Made by a program: the position numbers and the translations under genes. This document shows positions 51,236 to 60,342 of a stretch of DNA of 64,000 nt, one piece after another. The number at the start of each line of letters is the position of its first letter. The first letter of the stretch is position 1. The DNA lies in assembly GCF_000633455.1 (NCBI RefSeq), contig NZ_AYMG01000037.1, positions 1-64,000 on the forward strand, read 5' to 3'. The notes below the pieces were generated by a model that made no database searches, was not told where the DNA came from, and saw only the letters and a list, made by a program, of their open reading frames with translations. Source of the stretch: Pedobacter jeongneungensis. Its GTDB lineage: Bacteria; Bacteroidota; Bacteroidia; Sphingobacteriales; Sphingobacteriaceae.

Positions 51236-52126
51236 ATGTCGAACATTAAACTGATTATCGAAGAAAGGCCAGCAAACATTGGCAATTTTATGGTTGGCAG
51301 GCTTTTGCCTTTCAGAGAGAAGCGCATGGTTGGTCCTTTTTCTTTTATCGACCACATGGGGCCGGCCGCGATGAGCGATCACGAAAATCTTGATGTTCCG
51401 CCGCATCCACATATCGGACTTTCTACCTTAACCTTTTTATTCGAAGGAGAAATTACCCATAAAGACAGTCTGGGGTCTGATGTAGTCATCAAACCAGGCC
51501 AGGTAAACTGGATGACATCAGGCAGTGGCATCGTACACTCTGAAAGAACGCCAGAATACCTTCGTCATACCGATAAAATGCTGCATGGCTTACAGATCTG
51601 GGTGGCTTTGCCCAAAGCGCTGGAGCAAATGGAACCTGAATTTTTTCATATAGAGGGTGCCGATATCCCTGCATGGGAGCAAGATGGCGTTGCCATTAAA
51701 TTAATTGCTGGTGAAGCTTTCGGACGAAAATCGCCCGTGCCCGTTTACAGTCCGCTGTATTTTTTAGAGTTAAAAAGCACTGATCGCCAGAAAGTAAGTA
51801 TCGGCGATTCTCTTTTCGGAGAGAGTGCCCTATATATTTTAGAAGGCGCAATAGAAAGCGACGGACATATTTTTGAACCCCGCCAGATTTTAATTGCCAA
51901 TGATGCTAAACTCTGCGAATTTACCATGCACGCAAATACCACGGTTTACATTTTCGGAGGAGAGCCTTTTCCTGAAGAACGTTTTATTTACTGGAACTTT
52001 GTTGCTTCTGATAGAGAACTTATCGAGAAGGCAAAGCAAAAGTGGCTCGAACAAAGCTTTAAACCTGTACCTGGCGAAACAGATTTTGTGCCTTTACCCG
52101 ATCCTATTAAGAATATTAAACATTAA
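51236..52126 (+). CDS. Pirin family protein
   Basis: The 296-residue bicupin has the pirin metal site in the N-terminal domain: DVPPHPHIGLSTLTFLFEGE near 51-70 (two His), then DSLGSD and GSGIVHSERTPE near 98 (His and Glu). The C-terminal domain (ILEGAIESDGHIFEPRQILI) lacks metal ligands, as usual. Bacterial pirins include quercetin dioxygenase-like enzymes and redox-sensitive regulators. Its TAA stop overlaps the stop of the convergent gene at 52123. Confidence 0.93.
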   Translation: MSNIKLIIEERPANIGNFMVGRLLPFREKRMVGPFSFIDHMGPAAMSDHENLDVPPHPHIGLSTLTFLFEGEITHKDSLGSDVVIKPGQVNWMTSGSGIVHSERTPEYLRHTDKMLHGLQIWVALPKALEQMEPEFFHIEGADIPAWEQDGVAIKLIAGEAFGRKSPVPVYSPLYFLELKSTDRQKVSIGDSLFGESALYILEGAIESDGHIFEPRQILIANDAKLCEFTMHANTTVYIFGGEPFPEERFIYWNFVASDRELIEKAKQKWLEQSFKPVPGETDFVPLPDPIKNIKH

Positions 52127-53307
52127 TTTTTCTTAAACAGGTTCATATTTACTGAAACTGCTACGCCTGTTGAGGATAACCTTGAATTTCCGTAACCAAT
52201 ATCAGTTAAAGGGATTTTCATAAAAGGTTTGGCGCTGATGCTTAAATTATTATTTATTTTATGCTGAAACTCTATCCCAACATTGGCAATACCTAAATAA
52301 TGTTGATTTTGACCCTTAACTTCAAAATCTTGAGGGCCTTTATAATCTCCTGTATAAGAATAACTGTATTTTTCCTTTAACATCAGGTAACTCGAAAGCC
52401 CGGTACTCACCGAAATTGAATTTCTGCTATTTCCAAAAACCTTATAATTCACATTTAAAGGAATATCGATCACATCACAATTGGCGTGGATATTTGATGG
52501 GGCTATTTTAAAAATATAACTGGTATTGGGATTGTATAAACTAAAATCCGAATCATAAATTTTCTTGGCATAGGATGCTCCTGAGGTTATACTTAGCTTT
52601 TTGGTTATCAGGTAAGTGGCCTCTATTCCAAAGCCGCCGCTTAAATTACTTGTACCCGATTTTTGAACGCGGGTTAAATCAGGCGCAGCTAAAATACTCA
52701 ACACAAACCGTGATTTTTGTTTCAAAACCGGTGGTTTAATCCGCTCAGGCTTGCCTATGGCAACATTTGCTGTTAAATTTTGATCTTTAAATTCAACAGG
52801 AGCGATTTTCGAACTTAAATCTGGCTTAAACTCCACATTGGCTAACAAACTGGTATTATTATCTGTAGTTTCAATGGCTTTTTGACCAATTTCTACATTT
52901 ACATCAGTCATATGCTTCTGAATTGATTTACCTGCTTCAATATTTTTTTGGTTTACAGCAAACGAATTTGAATCTATATTTACAACAGGATCAATCTGTT
53001 TTGTAGGTAGCCCGGTTAAATTTCCTGTATTATTTTGTTTATTATTATTATTCTGATTCTCCTTATCGGTTTTCACCACCGCTTTAACATCATTTTGTTT
53101 ACCAGATGGCTTTACTAGTAAAAACACGATCAATAACATCGCTGCAATTCCCGCTGCAGCGGCTAGCCAAAACAAAGGCACAACCCTCCTTTTCGGCGTT
53201 GGATGCAATCTTTCCTCCAGATTATCCCAATCTAAATCATTAAAAGGCAGATCGGGGTTTCCCAATCCATCTTTAAATAATTTATCTATATCTTTTCCCT
53301 CTTTCAT
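52123..53307 (-). CDS. Anti-sigma-like protein fused to outer-membrane beta-barrel domain
   Basis: The 394-residue protein has a cytosolic N-terminus (FKDGLGNPDLPFNDLDWDNL), one membrane helix near 44-65 (LFWLAAAAGIAAMLLIVFLL) and an Asn/Gln/Lys-rich linker (NQNNNNKQNNTG). Its C-terminal half (about 190-394) of alternating strands (FVLSILAAPDLTR, YSYSYTGDYKG) ends LSSTGVAVSVNMNLFKKN, like PorT/OmpW-type barrels. The ATGA overlap with the ECF sigma gene upstream and the position behind it make this its anti-sigma factor, with the barrel-like part perhaps sensing or spanning the envelope. A barrel joined to an inner-membrane helix is hard to place topologically, though similar fusions are common in Bacteroidota. 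Confidence 0.8.
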   Translation of the reverse strand: MKEGKDIDKLFKDGLGNPDLPFNDLDWDNLEERLHPTPKRRVVPLFWLAAAAGIAAMLLIVFLLVKPSGKQNDVKAVVKTDKENQNNNNKQNNTGNLTGLPTKQIDPVVNIDSNSFAVNQKNIEAGKSIQKHMTDVNVEIGQKAIETTDNNTSLLANVEFKPDLSSKIAPVEFKDQNLTANVAIGKPERIKPPVLKQKSRFVLSILAAPDLTRVQKSGTSNLSGGFGIEATYLITKKLSITSGASYAKKIYDSDFSLYNPNTSYIFKIAPSNIHANCDVIDIPLNVNYKVFGNSRNSISVSTGLSSYLMLKEKYSYSYTGDYKGPQDFEVKGQNQHYLGIANVGIEFQHKINNNLSISAKPFMKIPLTDIGYGNSRLSSTGVAVSVNMNLFKKN

Positions 53308-53927
53308 TGCATGTTTGTGTTTAACCTTATATGTAAAAGGTTTTTATCTACGCCCGAACTCCTTACCTGGTAAGTTTTCGCATCAGTAGCTTTTAGCATT
53401 TCCTGTAATTTCTGCCTGGCTTTGAACAGGTTCGACTTTGATGTTCCGATTGATATACCCAGCATTTCGGCAATTTCTTCATGGTTATAACCGTCTATAG
53501 CAAAAAGGTTAAAAACCGTTCGGTAGGCAGGACTTAGGGCCTGCACCAATGCCAGCAGATCGTTATAGGCCAATTTATCGTACACCGAACTTACCTGAGC
53601 GATGTTTTCATGTTCCTGAATATCTACATGATCGGCAAATTTTAAATTCGCCCGGTAATAATCGATAGCGGTATTGGTTATAATCCGTCCGAGCCAGGGC
53701 ATAAATGCCTTAGAATTTTCATATTTGGCTATATTTTTAAAGGCTTTAAAAAAACCATCGTTCAGTATCCCTGCAGCATCTAACCGATCGTGTGCGTAAC
53801 GCAAACAGATACCCATAGCAAAGCTATAGAAATGCTTGTATAGTGCTTTTTGACTATCTCTTTCATTTCTAACGCAGCCCTGAATATACTTTTGTATAAT
53901 TTCTTCACTATCGCGGTTAGCGGTCAC
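53304..53927 (-). CDS. ECF-type RNA polymerase sigma factor
   Basis: The protein has sigma region 2 (HFYSFAMGICLRYAHDRLDA, then KNIAKYENSKAFMPWLGRII) and region 4 (LSPAYRTVFNLFAIDGYNHEEIAEML, then SIGTSKSNLFKARQKLQEML). I place the start at GTG 53927 because AAAGGAG stands five to six bases before it, a rare good Shine-Dalgarno for this phylum. An upstream GTG at 53945 is also in frame and would add six residues. The last codons overlap the partner anti-sigma/barrel gene by four bases (ATGA), so the two are translationally coupled. Target genes unknown. Confidence 0.9.
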   Translation of the reverse strand: MTANRDSEEIIQKYIQGCVRNERDSQKALYKHFYSFAMGICLRYAHDRLDAAGILNDGFFKAFKNIAKYENSKAFMPWLGRIITNTAIDYYRANLKFADHVDIQEHENIAQVSSVYDKLAYNDLLALVQALSPAYRTVFNLFAIDGYNHEEIAEMLGISIGTSKSNLFKARQKLQEMLKATDAKTYQVRSSGVDKNLLHIRLNTNMQ

Positions 53928-54118
53928 AAGTTCTCCTTTCAACACACATTACGGCAAGGGATAACAAAAGGTTGCCTTAAAAATTACTTTTTTAAAAAAT
54001 ATTTTATTTTGTTCGTTTTGGTTAAAAATATCCATTCTATAAGCAACCATTTGCAATTTGGAGGCGTAATAGCGGCATATCAATTTTTATTAAAGTTAAA
54101 ACTAAAAACAAAAATCTT

Positions 54119-54994
54119 ATGCTAATCTACTTAAAAAAGAATCTATTGGTTATTGCCTGTATAGCCATGGTATTCACTGCCTGCAAGAAAAATAGTTCAG
54201 ACGAACCTACAACACCACCTGTTACTAATAATAACAAGGGAATCCAATTGGCAAGTGATACCAAATTTGGATCGGTACTAACGGATAAAGATGGTAAAAC
54301 TTTATACTTCTTTTCATCTGATGCTGCAGGCACACCAACCTGTACAGGTGGTTGCGAAACAACCTGGCCACTTTATTATTCCGCAGATGCCAGTACAGAT
54401 TTAAACCTGAACAAAGCCGAAGTTGGAGAAGTTACCAGAGCTGATGGACGTAAACAGAGTACTTATCGCGGTTATCCACTTTATTACTTTGCCGGCGATG
54501 CTGCAAAAGGTGATATTAAGGGAGATGGTGTTGGTGGAATCTGGTTTGTGGCTAAGCCCGATTATTCTTTAATGTTGGCTAATACACAATTGATGGGAAA
54601 AGTAAGCGGAACCAGTACCAATTTCACAAATACCTATGCTGTAGGCGATGGCAAAACCATTTACCTCACCGATAACAAAGGTCGTACTTTATATGCCTTT
54701 GCGCCAGATAAAAATGGTGTAAATACCTATACCAAAAGTGCTACACAGGAAGGTATTTGGCCCGTTTACGAATCTGAAATACTTAATGTGCCTTCGGCTG
54801 TAACAAAAACCGATATCGGCGTAATTACTGTAGCCACAATTAGCAAAAAACAGTTAACCTACAAAGGATGGCCATTATACTATTATGTCCCAGATGTAAA
54901 CAGGGGCGATAATCAAGGCTTCCTGGTTGGAAAAACGCCAGGATCGGTTTGGCCTGTATTACAGCTAAACGCTACTGTTGCTCCGGCACAATAA
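54119..54994 (+). CDS. COG4315-type lipoprotein with two secreted repeats
   Basis: The 291-residue protein has a lipoprotein signal ending MVFTACKKNSSD. It contains two related domains of the COG4315 type: DKDGKTLYFFSSDAAGTPTC...WPLYY with TYRGYPLYYFAGDAAKGDIK, and again DNKGRTLYAFAPDKNGVNTY...TYKGWPLYYYVPDVNRGDNQ. Only the first copy has the Cys pair (PTCTGGCETTWPLY). Function of the family is unknown; members are often near electron-transfer or stress genes. It is divergent from the ECF sigma gene (53927), 190 bp away, so it is a possible sigma target. Confidence 0.88.
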   Translation: MLIYLKKNLLVIACIAMVFTACKKNSSDEPTTPPVTNNNKGIQLASDTKFGSVLTDKDGKTLYFFSSDAAGTPTCTGGCETTWPLYYSADASTDLNLNKAEVGEVTRADGRKQSTYRGYPLYYFAGDAAKGDIKGDGVGGIWFVAKPDYSLMLANTQLMGKVSGTSTNFTNTYAVGDGKTIYLTDNKGRTLYAFAPDKNGVNTYTKSATQEGIWPVYESEILNVPSAVTKTDIGVITVATISKKQLTYKGWPLYYYVPDVNRGDNQGFLVGKTPGSVWPVLQLNATVAPAQ

Positions 54995-55020
54995 AAATAC
55001 TTGGGTTAGGCGGGTAGAAT

Positions 55021-55051
55021 GGTCGGCTGATGGTATCAGCCGGCCTTTTTT
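55021..55051 (+). terminator. Terminator after the COG4315 lipoprotein
   Basis: GGTCGGCTGAT (55021-55031) pairs with ATCAGCCGGCC (one G-T pair), followed by a run of six T. It overlaps the end of the convergent HIT gene by two bases. Confidence 0.85.
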
Positions 55052-55448
55052 ATACTGCTAATAAAGCCTGCTTAATTTTCTCAGCAGCCTCAGCCAATTC
55101 TTCAGTTGTTGGCTTTAATTTTTCTTTGCTAAAGTTCATATCGCTTACATTATTCATTGGTATTAAATGAATATGTGCGTGCGGAACTTCCAATCCGATT
55201 ACCGAAACACCCACCTTTTTACAAGGAAAAGCTATTTTTACACCTTTGGCTACAATCTTGGCAAACATCCAAAGCCCAACATACAGATCTTCATCCATAT
55301 CGAATATATAGTCGGTTTCAATTTTAGGGATCACCAATACATGCCCTGCTGTTAAAGGCTGAACATCTAAAAAAGCTAAATATTCTACAGTTTCGGCTAC
55401 AACATGCGCAGGGATTTCGCCAGCAACGATTTTTGAAAAGATAGTCAT
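55050..55448 (-). CDS. HIT family protein
   Basis: The 132-residue HIT-domain protein begins TIFSKIVAGEIPAHVVAETV, contains VQPLTAGHVLVIPKIETDYI and ends with the active-site triad motif VPHAHIHLIPMN (HxHxH, near residue 98-104). Hint-like nucleotide hydrolases of this type cleave nucleoside phosphoramidates or dinucleotides. It follows greA in the same direction, an arrangement seen in related genomes, with an 84-bp gap holding an inverted repeat. Confidence 0.95.
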   Translation of the reverse strand: MTIFSKIVAGEIPAHVVAETVEYLAFLDVQPLTAGHVLVIPKIETDYIFDMDEDLYVGLWMFAKIVAKGVKIAFPCKKVGVSVIGLEVPHAHIHLIPMNNVSDMNFSKEKLKPTTEELAEAAEKIKQALLAV

Positions 55449-55530
55449 TTGAGGTATAGGGTTTAGGGTGTGAGGTTTAGGGTTTTTATGGCTGAGGATA
55501 GGCCTTAAACCTTACACCCTCCACCTCTTA
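55449..55530. repeat. Inverted repeat between HIT and greA genes
   Basis: AGGGTGTGAGGTTTAGGG is nearly complementary to CCTTAAACCTTACACCCT about 25 bp away. A second TAGGGTTTAGGGTG stretch precedes it. Likely a dispersed hairpin or terminator, with no coding potential. Confidence 0.6.
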
Positions 55531-55532
55531 CC

Positions 55533-56006
55533 TTATCTCGATATCTCTAGCACTTCAAACTGCATTTTACCTGCAGGCACTTCAATTTCGGCGAATTCGC
55601 CTACCGATTTGCCCAGTAAGCCCTGTGCAATCGGCGATTTAACAGAAATTTTTCCTGTTTTTAAATCTGCCTCTGTTTCGGCCACCAATTGGTAAGTCAT
55701 GGTTGCACCGTTTTTAACATTTTTTATTTTTACGATAGATAATGCCAATACTTTTGATAAATCCATTTTCGACTCATCAATTAAACGTGCATTTGCCAAC
55801 GTATTCTTTAATTTTGAAATTTTAGCTTCATGCAAACCTTGCGCTTCTTTTGCGGCATCGTATTCTGCATTCTCCGATAAATCACCTTTATCCCTTGCTT
55901 CTGCAATTGCTTTAGATATAAGCTGACGACCGGTGGTAGTTAGATAATGTACCTCCTCTTTCAATTTATCCAACCCCTCTTGGGTGTAGTATGTTACCTC
56001 TGTCAT
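55533..56006 (-). CDS. greA: Transcription elongation factor GreA
   Basis: The 157-residue protein begins EVTYYTQEGLDKLKEEVHYL and has the GreA coiled coil with the acidic tip RDKGDLSENAEYDAAKEAQG (D41, E44), which reaches into RNA polymerase and triggers cleavage of backtracked RNA. The C-terminal FKBP-like domain includes ISVKSPIAQGLLGKSVGEFA. Normal length. Probably transcribed with the HIT gene. Confidence 0.97.
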   Translation of the reverse strand: MTEVTYYTQEGLDKLKEEVHYLTTTGRQLISKAIAEARDKGDLSENAEYDAAKEAQGLHEAKISKLKNTLANARLIDESKMDLSKVLALSIVKIKNVKNGATMTYQLVAETEADLKTGKISVKSPIAQGLLGKSVGEFAEIEVPAGKMQFEVLEISR

Positions 56007-56250
56007 TGCTCTATTAATTTTTATTCAAACGCTATAAAAAACAAACAAGACTATATAGTTGGTTTGCTACATAGTCTTGCTTCAATTATAACGAAGATAA
56101 AATGTGGAAATTACAAAAGCAAATAAAAGATTAAGATTTAACGGATTTTTAGATTTTAAGACCTTTTATCCAATCATTTTTTAAATCTCTCTTTCAATCA
56201 TTCTCTAACTCAATCATTAATCCTATTTTAGCTTAAATTATTCTTAAAAA

Positions 56251-58131
56251 ATGAAAAAGTTATTTTCTATTGCCCTGCTCCTTAGTCTGGGCGGGTATAT
56301 GGCTTCGGCCCAGGAGCTTTATATGCCCCGGAATATCAAAGCAGCATACGCCAAGGGCACACGCTCGATGAATGGAAAGCCAGGGCCAAATTACTGGCAG
56401 AACCATGGCAAGTACAACATGGATATTAAAGTAGATGCCGAAACCAAAGTGGTAAGCGGTAAAGAAGAAGTTTTGTACAGCAACAACAGTTCCGATACCT
56501 TAAAAAACCTGGCCATCCGCTTTGTAAACAACCTGCATAAACCAACTTCTCCAAGAAACGGCGCAGTGAGTGAAGATTTTTTGAGCACAGGGCTAAACAT
56601 TACCTCTTTTTCTATTGATGGTGAAACTTATAAGGTAGACAGCAAAAACTGGGGAACGGTTGGTAATGTAAAAATGAAGAAACCATTGGCTCCAAAATCG
56701 AAAATTACCGTTAAAATTGAATGGGATTACCCTTTATCAAAAGAAAGTGGCCGCGAAGGGCAGATTGATCCAAACTCTTTCTTTGTGGCTTACAGTTATC
56801 CCCGCATTTCAGTTTACGACGATTATAACGGCTGGGATCGCATTCCACATACCGATAGGGCTGAGTTTTATAACGATTTTAACGATTACGAATTCTCGGT
56901 TAAAGCACCTAAAAATTATGTGGTATATGCCACAGGCGATTTCCTTAATCCTGATGAGGTGCTACAGCCAGAGATTTCTGCCCGTTTAAAAAAATCGTAT
57001 AATGGTGATGAGGTGATCCACATTGCTACCGAACAGGAAATGAAAGATGGCAAAGTAACCCAGCAAAAAGACTGGAACACCTGGAAATTTACCGTAAACC
57101 ATATTACAGATGTTACTTTTGCACTGAGCAACCACTATGTGTGGGATGGCGCAAGTGTGATTGTAGATAAAAAGACTAATCGCAGATCAAGCGCCCAAGC
57201 GGCATATAATCCAACCACAGGAAAAGATTTCGTTAACTCGGTTAAATATAATTTGAATGCTTTAGACTGGTTTTCGAACAATTGGCCGGGCATCCCTTAT
57301 CCTTACGTTAAAACCATTGCTTTTCAGGGTTTTGCTGACATGGAATACCCGATGATGGTGAACGATTCGCAGTTTGGCGATCCTGTTTTTGCACAGCTGG
57401 TTCAGGATCATGAAGTGGCGCACACTTACTTTCCATTTTACATGGGCATTAACGAAACCCGTTATGCTTATATGGACGAAGGTTGGGCCACAACATTCGA
57501 ATATGTAATTGGTATTGCTGAGCATGGCAAACAAGCTGCTGATGATTTTTACAAGAAATTTAGAGTTGATCAATACATTAACGATAAATCTACAGAAGAA
57601 GATCAACCGGTAATTTCGATGTCTGATCAGGTTTCGGGTGCTGGCTATGGAAATAACTCTTACGGAAAAGCATCATTATCTTACCTGGCATTAAAAGATA
57701 TGTTGGGAGATGACTTATTCAAGAAAGCATTACATACTTATATGAGCAACTGGAATGGTAAACACCCCATTCCATGGGATTATTTTAATTCGATGAACGC
57801 AGGATCAGGGCAAAACTTAAACTGGTTTTTCCAAAACTGGTTCTTTACCAATAATTACCTCGATTTAGCCATTACCAAAGTAACGCCTGCAACAGGAAAA
57901 TCGACAGTAGCTGTTAAAAATATTGGCGGTTTTGCCATTCCGTTTGATGTAATAGTGACTTATACTGATGGAAAAGCTGATACCATCCACCAAACTCCAG
58001 CGGTTTGGAAAGCAAACCAGCAAGAAGTTAATATAACAGTTAACACCACTAAAAAAATAACGTCAATCAGTTTGGATAATGGCATTTATGTAGATGCTAC
58101 GCCGAAAGACAATGTTTGGGAAGCGAAATAA
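56251..58131 (+). CDS. M1 family metallopeptidase
   Basis: The 626-residue protein has a signal peptide (ALLLSLGGYMASAQ) and an M1 core: FADMEYPMMV (substrate motif, near 362) and HEVAHTYFPF with the third zinc ligand Glu in MDEGWATTFEY, 18 residues after HExxH. YGNNSYGKASLSYLALKDML supplies the catalytic Tyr region. It is an exported aminopeptidase-like enzyme, probably periplasmic or outer-membrane, with no obvious lipobox. The last 100 residues form a beta domain (DLAITKVTPATGKSTVAVKN). Monocistronic. Short for the family, as it lacks the large C-terminal helical domain. Confidence 0.93.
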   Translation: MKKLFSIALLLSLGGYMASAQELYMPRNIKAAYAKGTRSMNGKPGPNYWQNHGKYNMDIKVDAETKVVSGKEEVLYSNNSSDTLKNLAIRFVNNLHKPTSPRNGAVSEDFLSTGLNITSFSIDGETYKVDSKNWGTVGNVKMKKPLAPKSKITVKIEWDYPLSKESGREGQIDPNSFFVAYSYPRISVYDDYNGWDRIPHTDRAEFYNDFNDYEFSVKAPKNYVVYATGDFLNPDEVLQPEISARLKKSYNGDEVIHIATEQEMKDGKVTQQKDWNTWKFTVNHITDVTFALSNHYVWDGASVIVDKKTNRRSSAQAAYNPTTGKDFVNSVKYNLNALDWFSNNWPGIPYPYVKTIAFQGFADMEYPMMVNDSQFGDPVFAQLVQDHEVAHTYFPFYMGINETRYAYMDEGWATTFEYVIGIAEHGKQAADDFYKKFRVDQYINDKSTEEDQPVISMSDQVSGAGYGNNSYGKASLSYLALKDMLGDDLFKKALHTYMSNWNGKHPIPWDYFNSMNAGSGQNLNWFFQNWFFTNNYLDLAITKVTPATGKSTVAVKNIGGFAIPFDVIVTYTDGKADTIHQTPAVWKANQQEVNITVNTTKKITSISLDNGIYVDATPKDNVWEAK

Positions 58132-58139
58132 TTAACAGC

Positions 58140-58203
58140 TTGCAATTTTCAGTTGGCAATTATATCAAACTGCCAACTGAAAATTGTTGACTGAGAACTG
58201 TAA
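58140..58203. repeat. CAGTTGGC/GCCAACTG inverted repeat
   Basis: CAATTTTCAGTTGGCA faces TGCCAACTGAAAATTG around a short loop. A close relative, with TCTCAGTTGGCAG and ACTGAAAATTG, lies between the tRNA genes at 6208-6262, showing it is a dispersed element. Here it may terminate the M1 and OsmC transcripts. Confidence 0.7.
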
Positions 58204-58204
58204 A

Positions 58205-58672
58205 CTAATAACTGAGTACCGGCTCGTGTTTAACCGGAAAATTCAATGAATTGGCAATAAAACACATTTTATTGGCTTCATGATGCAGCGATGCTGCAAG
58301 TTCGGAATGTGCCTTATCGGCTATTAAAACCTGCGGATGAAGGGTAACTTCTCTAAATCTGCCGCTCCCATCAGCCAATTCTTCCATTGTACCTACCGCT
58401 TCATCTTTATAATCGATTACTACGATTTCATTTTTAGAGCACAAATGCAAATACCAGAGCATATGGCAACTGGAAATTGATGCCAGCAAAAGGTCTTCAG
58501 GGTTATATTTAGATTTATCGCCCAAAAAAGCAGAATCTGATGAACCGGAAATATCGGCCTTGCCTTTTACTGAAATAACGTAATCGCGATCGTACGAACG
58601 GTAATCCATCGTACCCGAACCTTTATTACCGGTCCAGGTAACTGTAGTAGAATATAAGTGATCTTTCGGCAT
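58205..58672 (-). CDS. OsmC family protein
   Basis: The 155-residue protein has the OsmC/Ohr pattern: YNPEDLLLASISSCHMLWYL (first conserved Cys near 69) and HEANKMCFIANSLNFPVKHE near the end (second Cys). Arg residues in YRSYDRDYVISV may complete the peroxidatic site. Such proteins reduce organic hydroperoxides with dihydrolipoyl or other thiols. Start ATG 58672. Single gene. Confidence 0.92.
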   Translation of the reverse strand: MPKDHLYSTTVTWTGNKGSGTMDYRSYDRDYVISVKGKADISGSSDSAFLGDKSKYNPEDLLLASISSCHMLWYLHLCSKNEIVVIDYKDEAVGTMEELADGSGRFREVTLHPQVLIADKAHSELAASLHHEANKMCFIANSLNFPVKHEPVLSY

Positions 58673-58749
58673 GATAAAATTGGTTAGATTGTATTGCCAA
58701 TTTAAGAAAATAAAATGGAGATTTATCTATTTTTTGCCCCTACTTTCAG

Positions 58750-58997
58750 ACCTCGCAGGTTTTTGAAACCTGCGAGGTCATGATATAAGCGCTTATCACT
58801 TAGATGTTCTAAGATGGCTTATGTGGTTAATATTAATAGGAAAAACAGGGTTCGGTTTGCTTCGGTTCCGAAAGTCCTGCTTTCCGTTTTATTCCGATGA
58901 AAAATCGGAATGTTCACTTCAATCAGGTTTATTTAACATAGCTAGCAGCACAATCGGGGAATCCAGACCTCGCAGGTCTTTAAAACCTGCGAGGCCT
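58750..58997. repeat. Two CCTCGCAGGTTT hairpins flanking a dispersed repeat
   Basis: GACCTCGCAGGTTT/AAACCTGCGAGGTC near 58750-58780 and a weaker copy AGACCTCGCAGGTCTT/AAACCTGCGAGGC near 58967-58997 bracket 58841-58940, a copy of the CAGGGTTCGG family element also seen at 48298. A fragment AAACCTGCGAGGTTT lies at about 48503. The 58673-59196 gap holds these and CATTGCGAG-type debris, with no gene. Confidence 0.75.
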
Positions 58998-59196
58998 AAT
59001 TTAAAATGAATTTTGGATCTTTACATCTGACTATTAGTTTATTACAAAATACTTAGTCATTGAGAGGCTGGATATCTGCGAGCCGAAGCAATTTATCATC
59101 TATTTATCATCCAAAAAGATTGCTTCACTCCTACGCAAAACCCCTTCTTCAGTTCGCAATGACGAAATTAAGACCCAAAACTCACGTTAATTTAAC

Positions 59197-60123
59197 TTAA
59201 AAACTAAGTCCGCTTAACTTCTCGGCCAAAACTTCCGAGATCTTACGATAAGAGTCGAATGTCCAGCCGCCAACATGTGGGGTTAAAATTACTTTATCGT
59301 TATTTTTAAGTTCATCATACCAGGGCTGCTCTCCTAACGCAGGGAATTTTTCAGTCTGCAAAACATCCAACCCGGCACCCAAAATCTTTCCTGTTTTTAT
59401 GGCATTCAATACCGCAGATGTACTTACAATTTCTCCTCTAGCCGTATTGATAAAGAAAATTGGCTTTTTAAAATGAAAAAAATATTCATCACCTACCATC
59501 TGTTTGGTTTCAGCTGTTAGTGGAATATGCAAACTCAACACATCGCTGTGTTTTACAATTTCTTCCATGCTTACTTCACGGGCAAAAGCATCACTAAAAC
59601 CTGTTTTATATTTATCGTAAGCCATTACATCCACCTCAAAACCTGCCAGTTTTTTAGCAAAGCTCTGTCCCATAAAACCATAACCGATAATACCAACCTT
59701 TTTGCCTTTCAGCTCATAACCACGGTTACCTTCACGGTCCCATATGCCATTCCTGATCTCCATATCTGCCCTGCGGAAGTTATTCATTAAGGATAATAGC
59801 AAACCTGTAGCATGTTCGCCAACGGCATCGCAGTTACCTTCAGGAGCATTAATCAGTTCTATATTTCTTTCAAAGGCAATTTTATCATCAATATTATCCA
59901 AACCTGCTCCTGCCCTGGCCACAAACTTTAAATTTGGGGCGGCAGCAAAAATTTCAGCATCAATTCTAAACTTTGTCCGAACGGCAATTCCAGTATAATC
60001 TTTTATTTTATCTAAAGTTTGTTGACGGGTAATCTGCGGTTCATCATCAACCTGGTAGCCCATGGCAATGGCCTGTTCTTTAAATACAGGGTGCAGGTCA
60101 TCAACAATTAATATCTTATTCAT
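59197..60123 (-). CDS. D-2-hydroxyacid dehydrogenase (PGDH-like)
   Basis: The protein (308 residues from ATG 60123, MNKILIVDDLHPVFKEQAIA) has the two-domain 2-hydroxyacid dehydrogenase layout. LKFVARAGAGLDNID lies near 65, the cofactor motif GIIGYGFMGQSF near 150, the catalytic Arg in INTARGEIVSTSA near 232 and the His in LTPHVGGWTFDS near 285. It lacks the ACT domain of full-length SerA. It may be a 3-phosphoglycerate or other D-2-hydroxyacid dehydrogenase; no serC or serB adjoins it. Confidence 0.92.
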   Translation of the reverse strand: MNKILIVDDLHPVFKEQAIAMGYQVDDEPQITRQQTLDKIKDYTGIAVRTKFRIDAEIFAAAPNLKFVARAGAGLDNIDDKIAFERNIELINAPEGNCDAVGEHATGLLLSLMNNFRRADMEIRNGIWDREGNRGYELKGKKVGIIGYGFMGQSFAKKLAGFEVDVMAYDKYKTGFSDAFAREVSMEEIVKHSDVLSLHIPLTAETKQMVGDEYFFHFKKPIFFINTARGEIVSTSAVLNAIKTGKILGAGLDVLQTEKFPALGEQPWYDELKNNDKVILTPHVGGWTFDSYRKISEVLAEKLSGLSF

Positions 60124-60342
60124 AATGAACAAAAGTAACATTTTGCACATTGTTCAATTGTAATATTCGTTTATAGTTTTGGAAAAACTGGACACTGCTA
60201 ATTGAGAACTGTTAATTGCTGATTTAACCCACAAAAATATTACTATAAAATGGCTGTAATAAAATAGTTACGGCTCATTTATTAAACTTACTTGCCGTTA
60301 CTTTGTCTCCCTTTATAAAAACACACAAATTTTATTTTTTAA

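Noticed and set aside
55449..55530. TTTAGGG strings resembling telomere repeats
   Set aside because: Only a few irregular copies in a bacterial intergenic inverted repeat; the complementarity explains the pattern.
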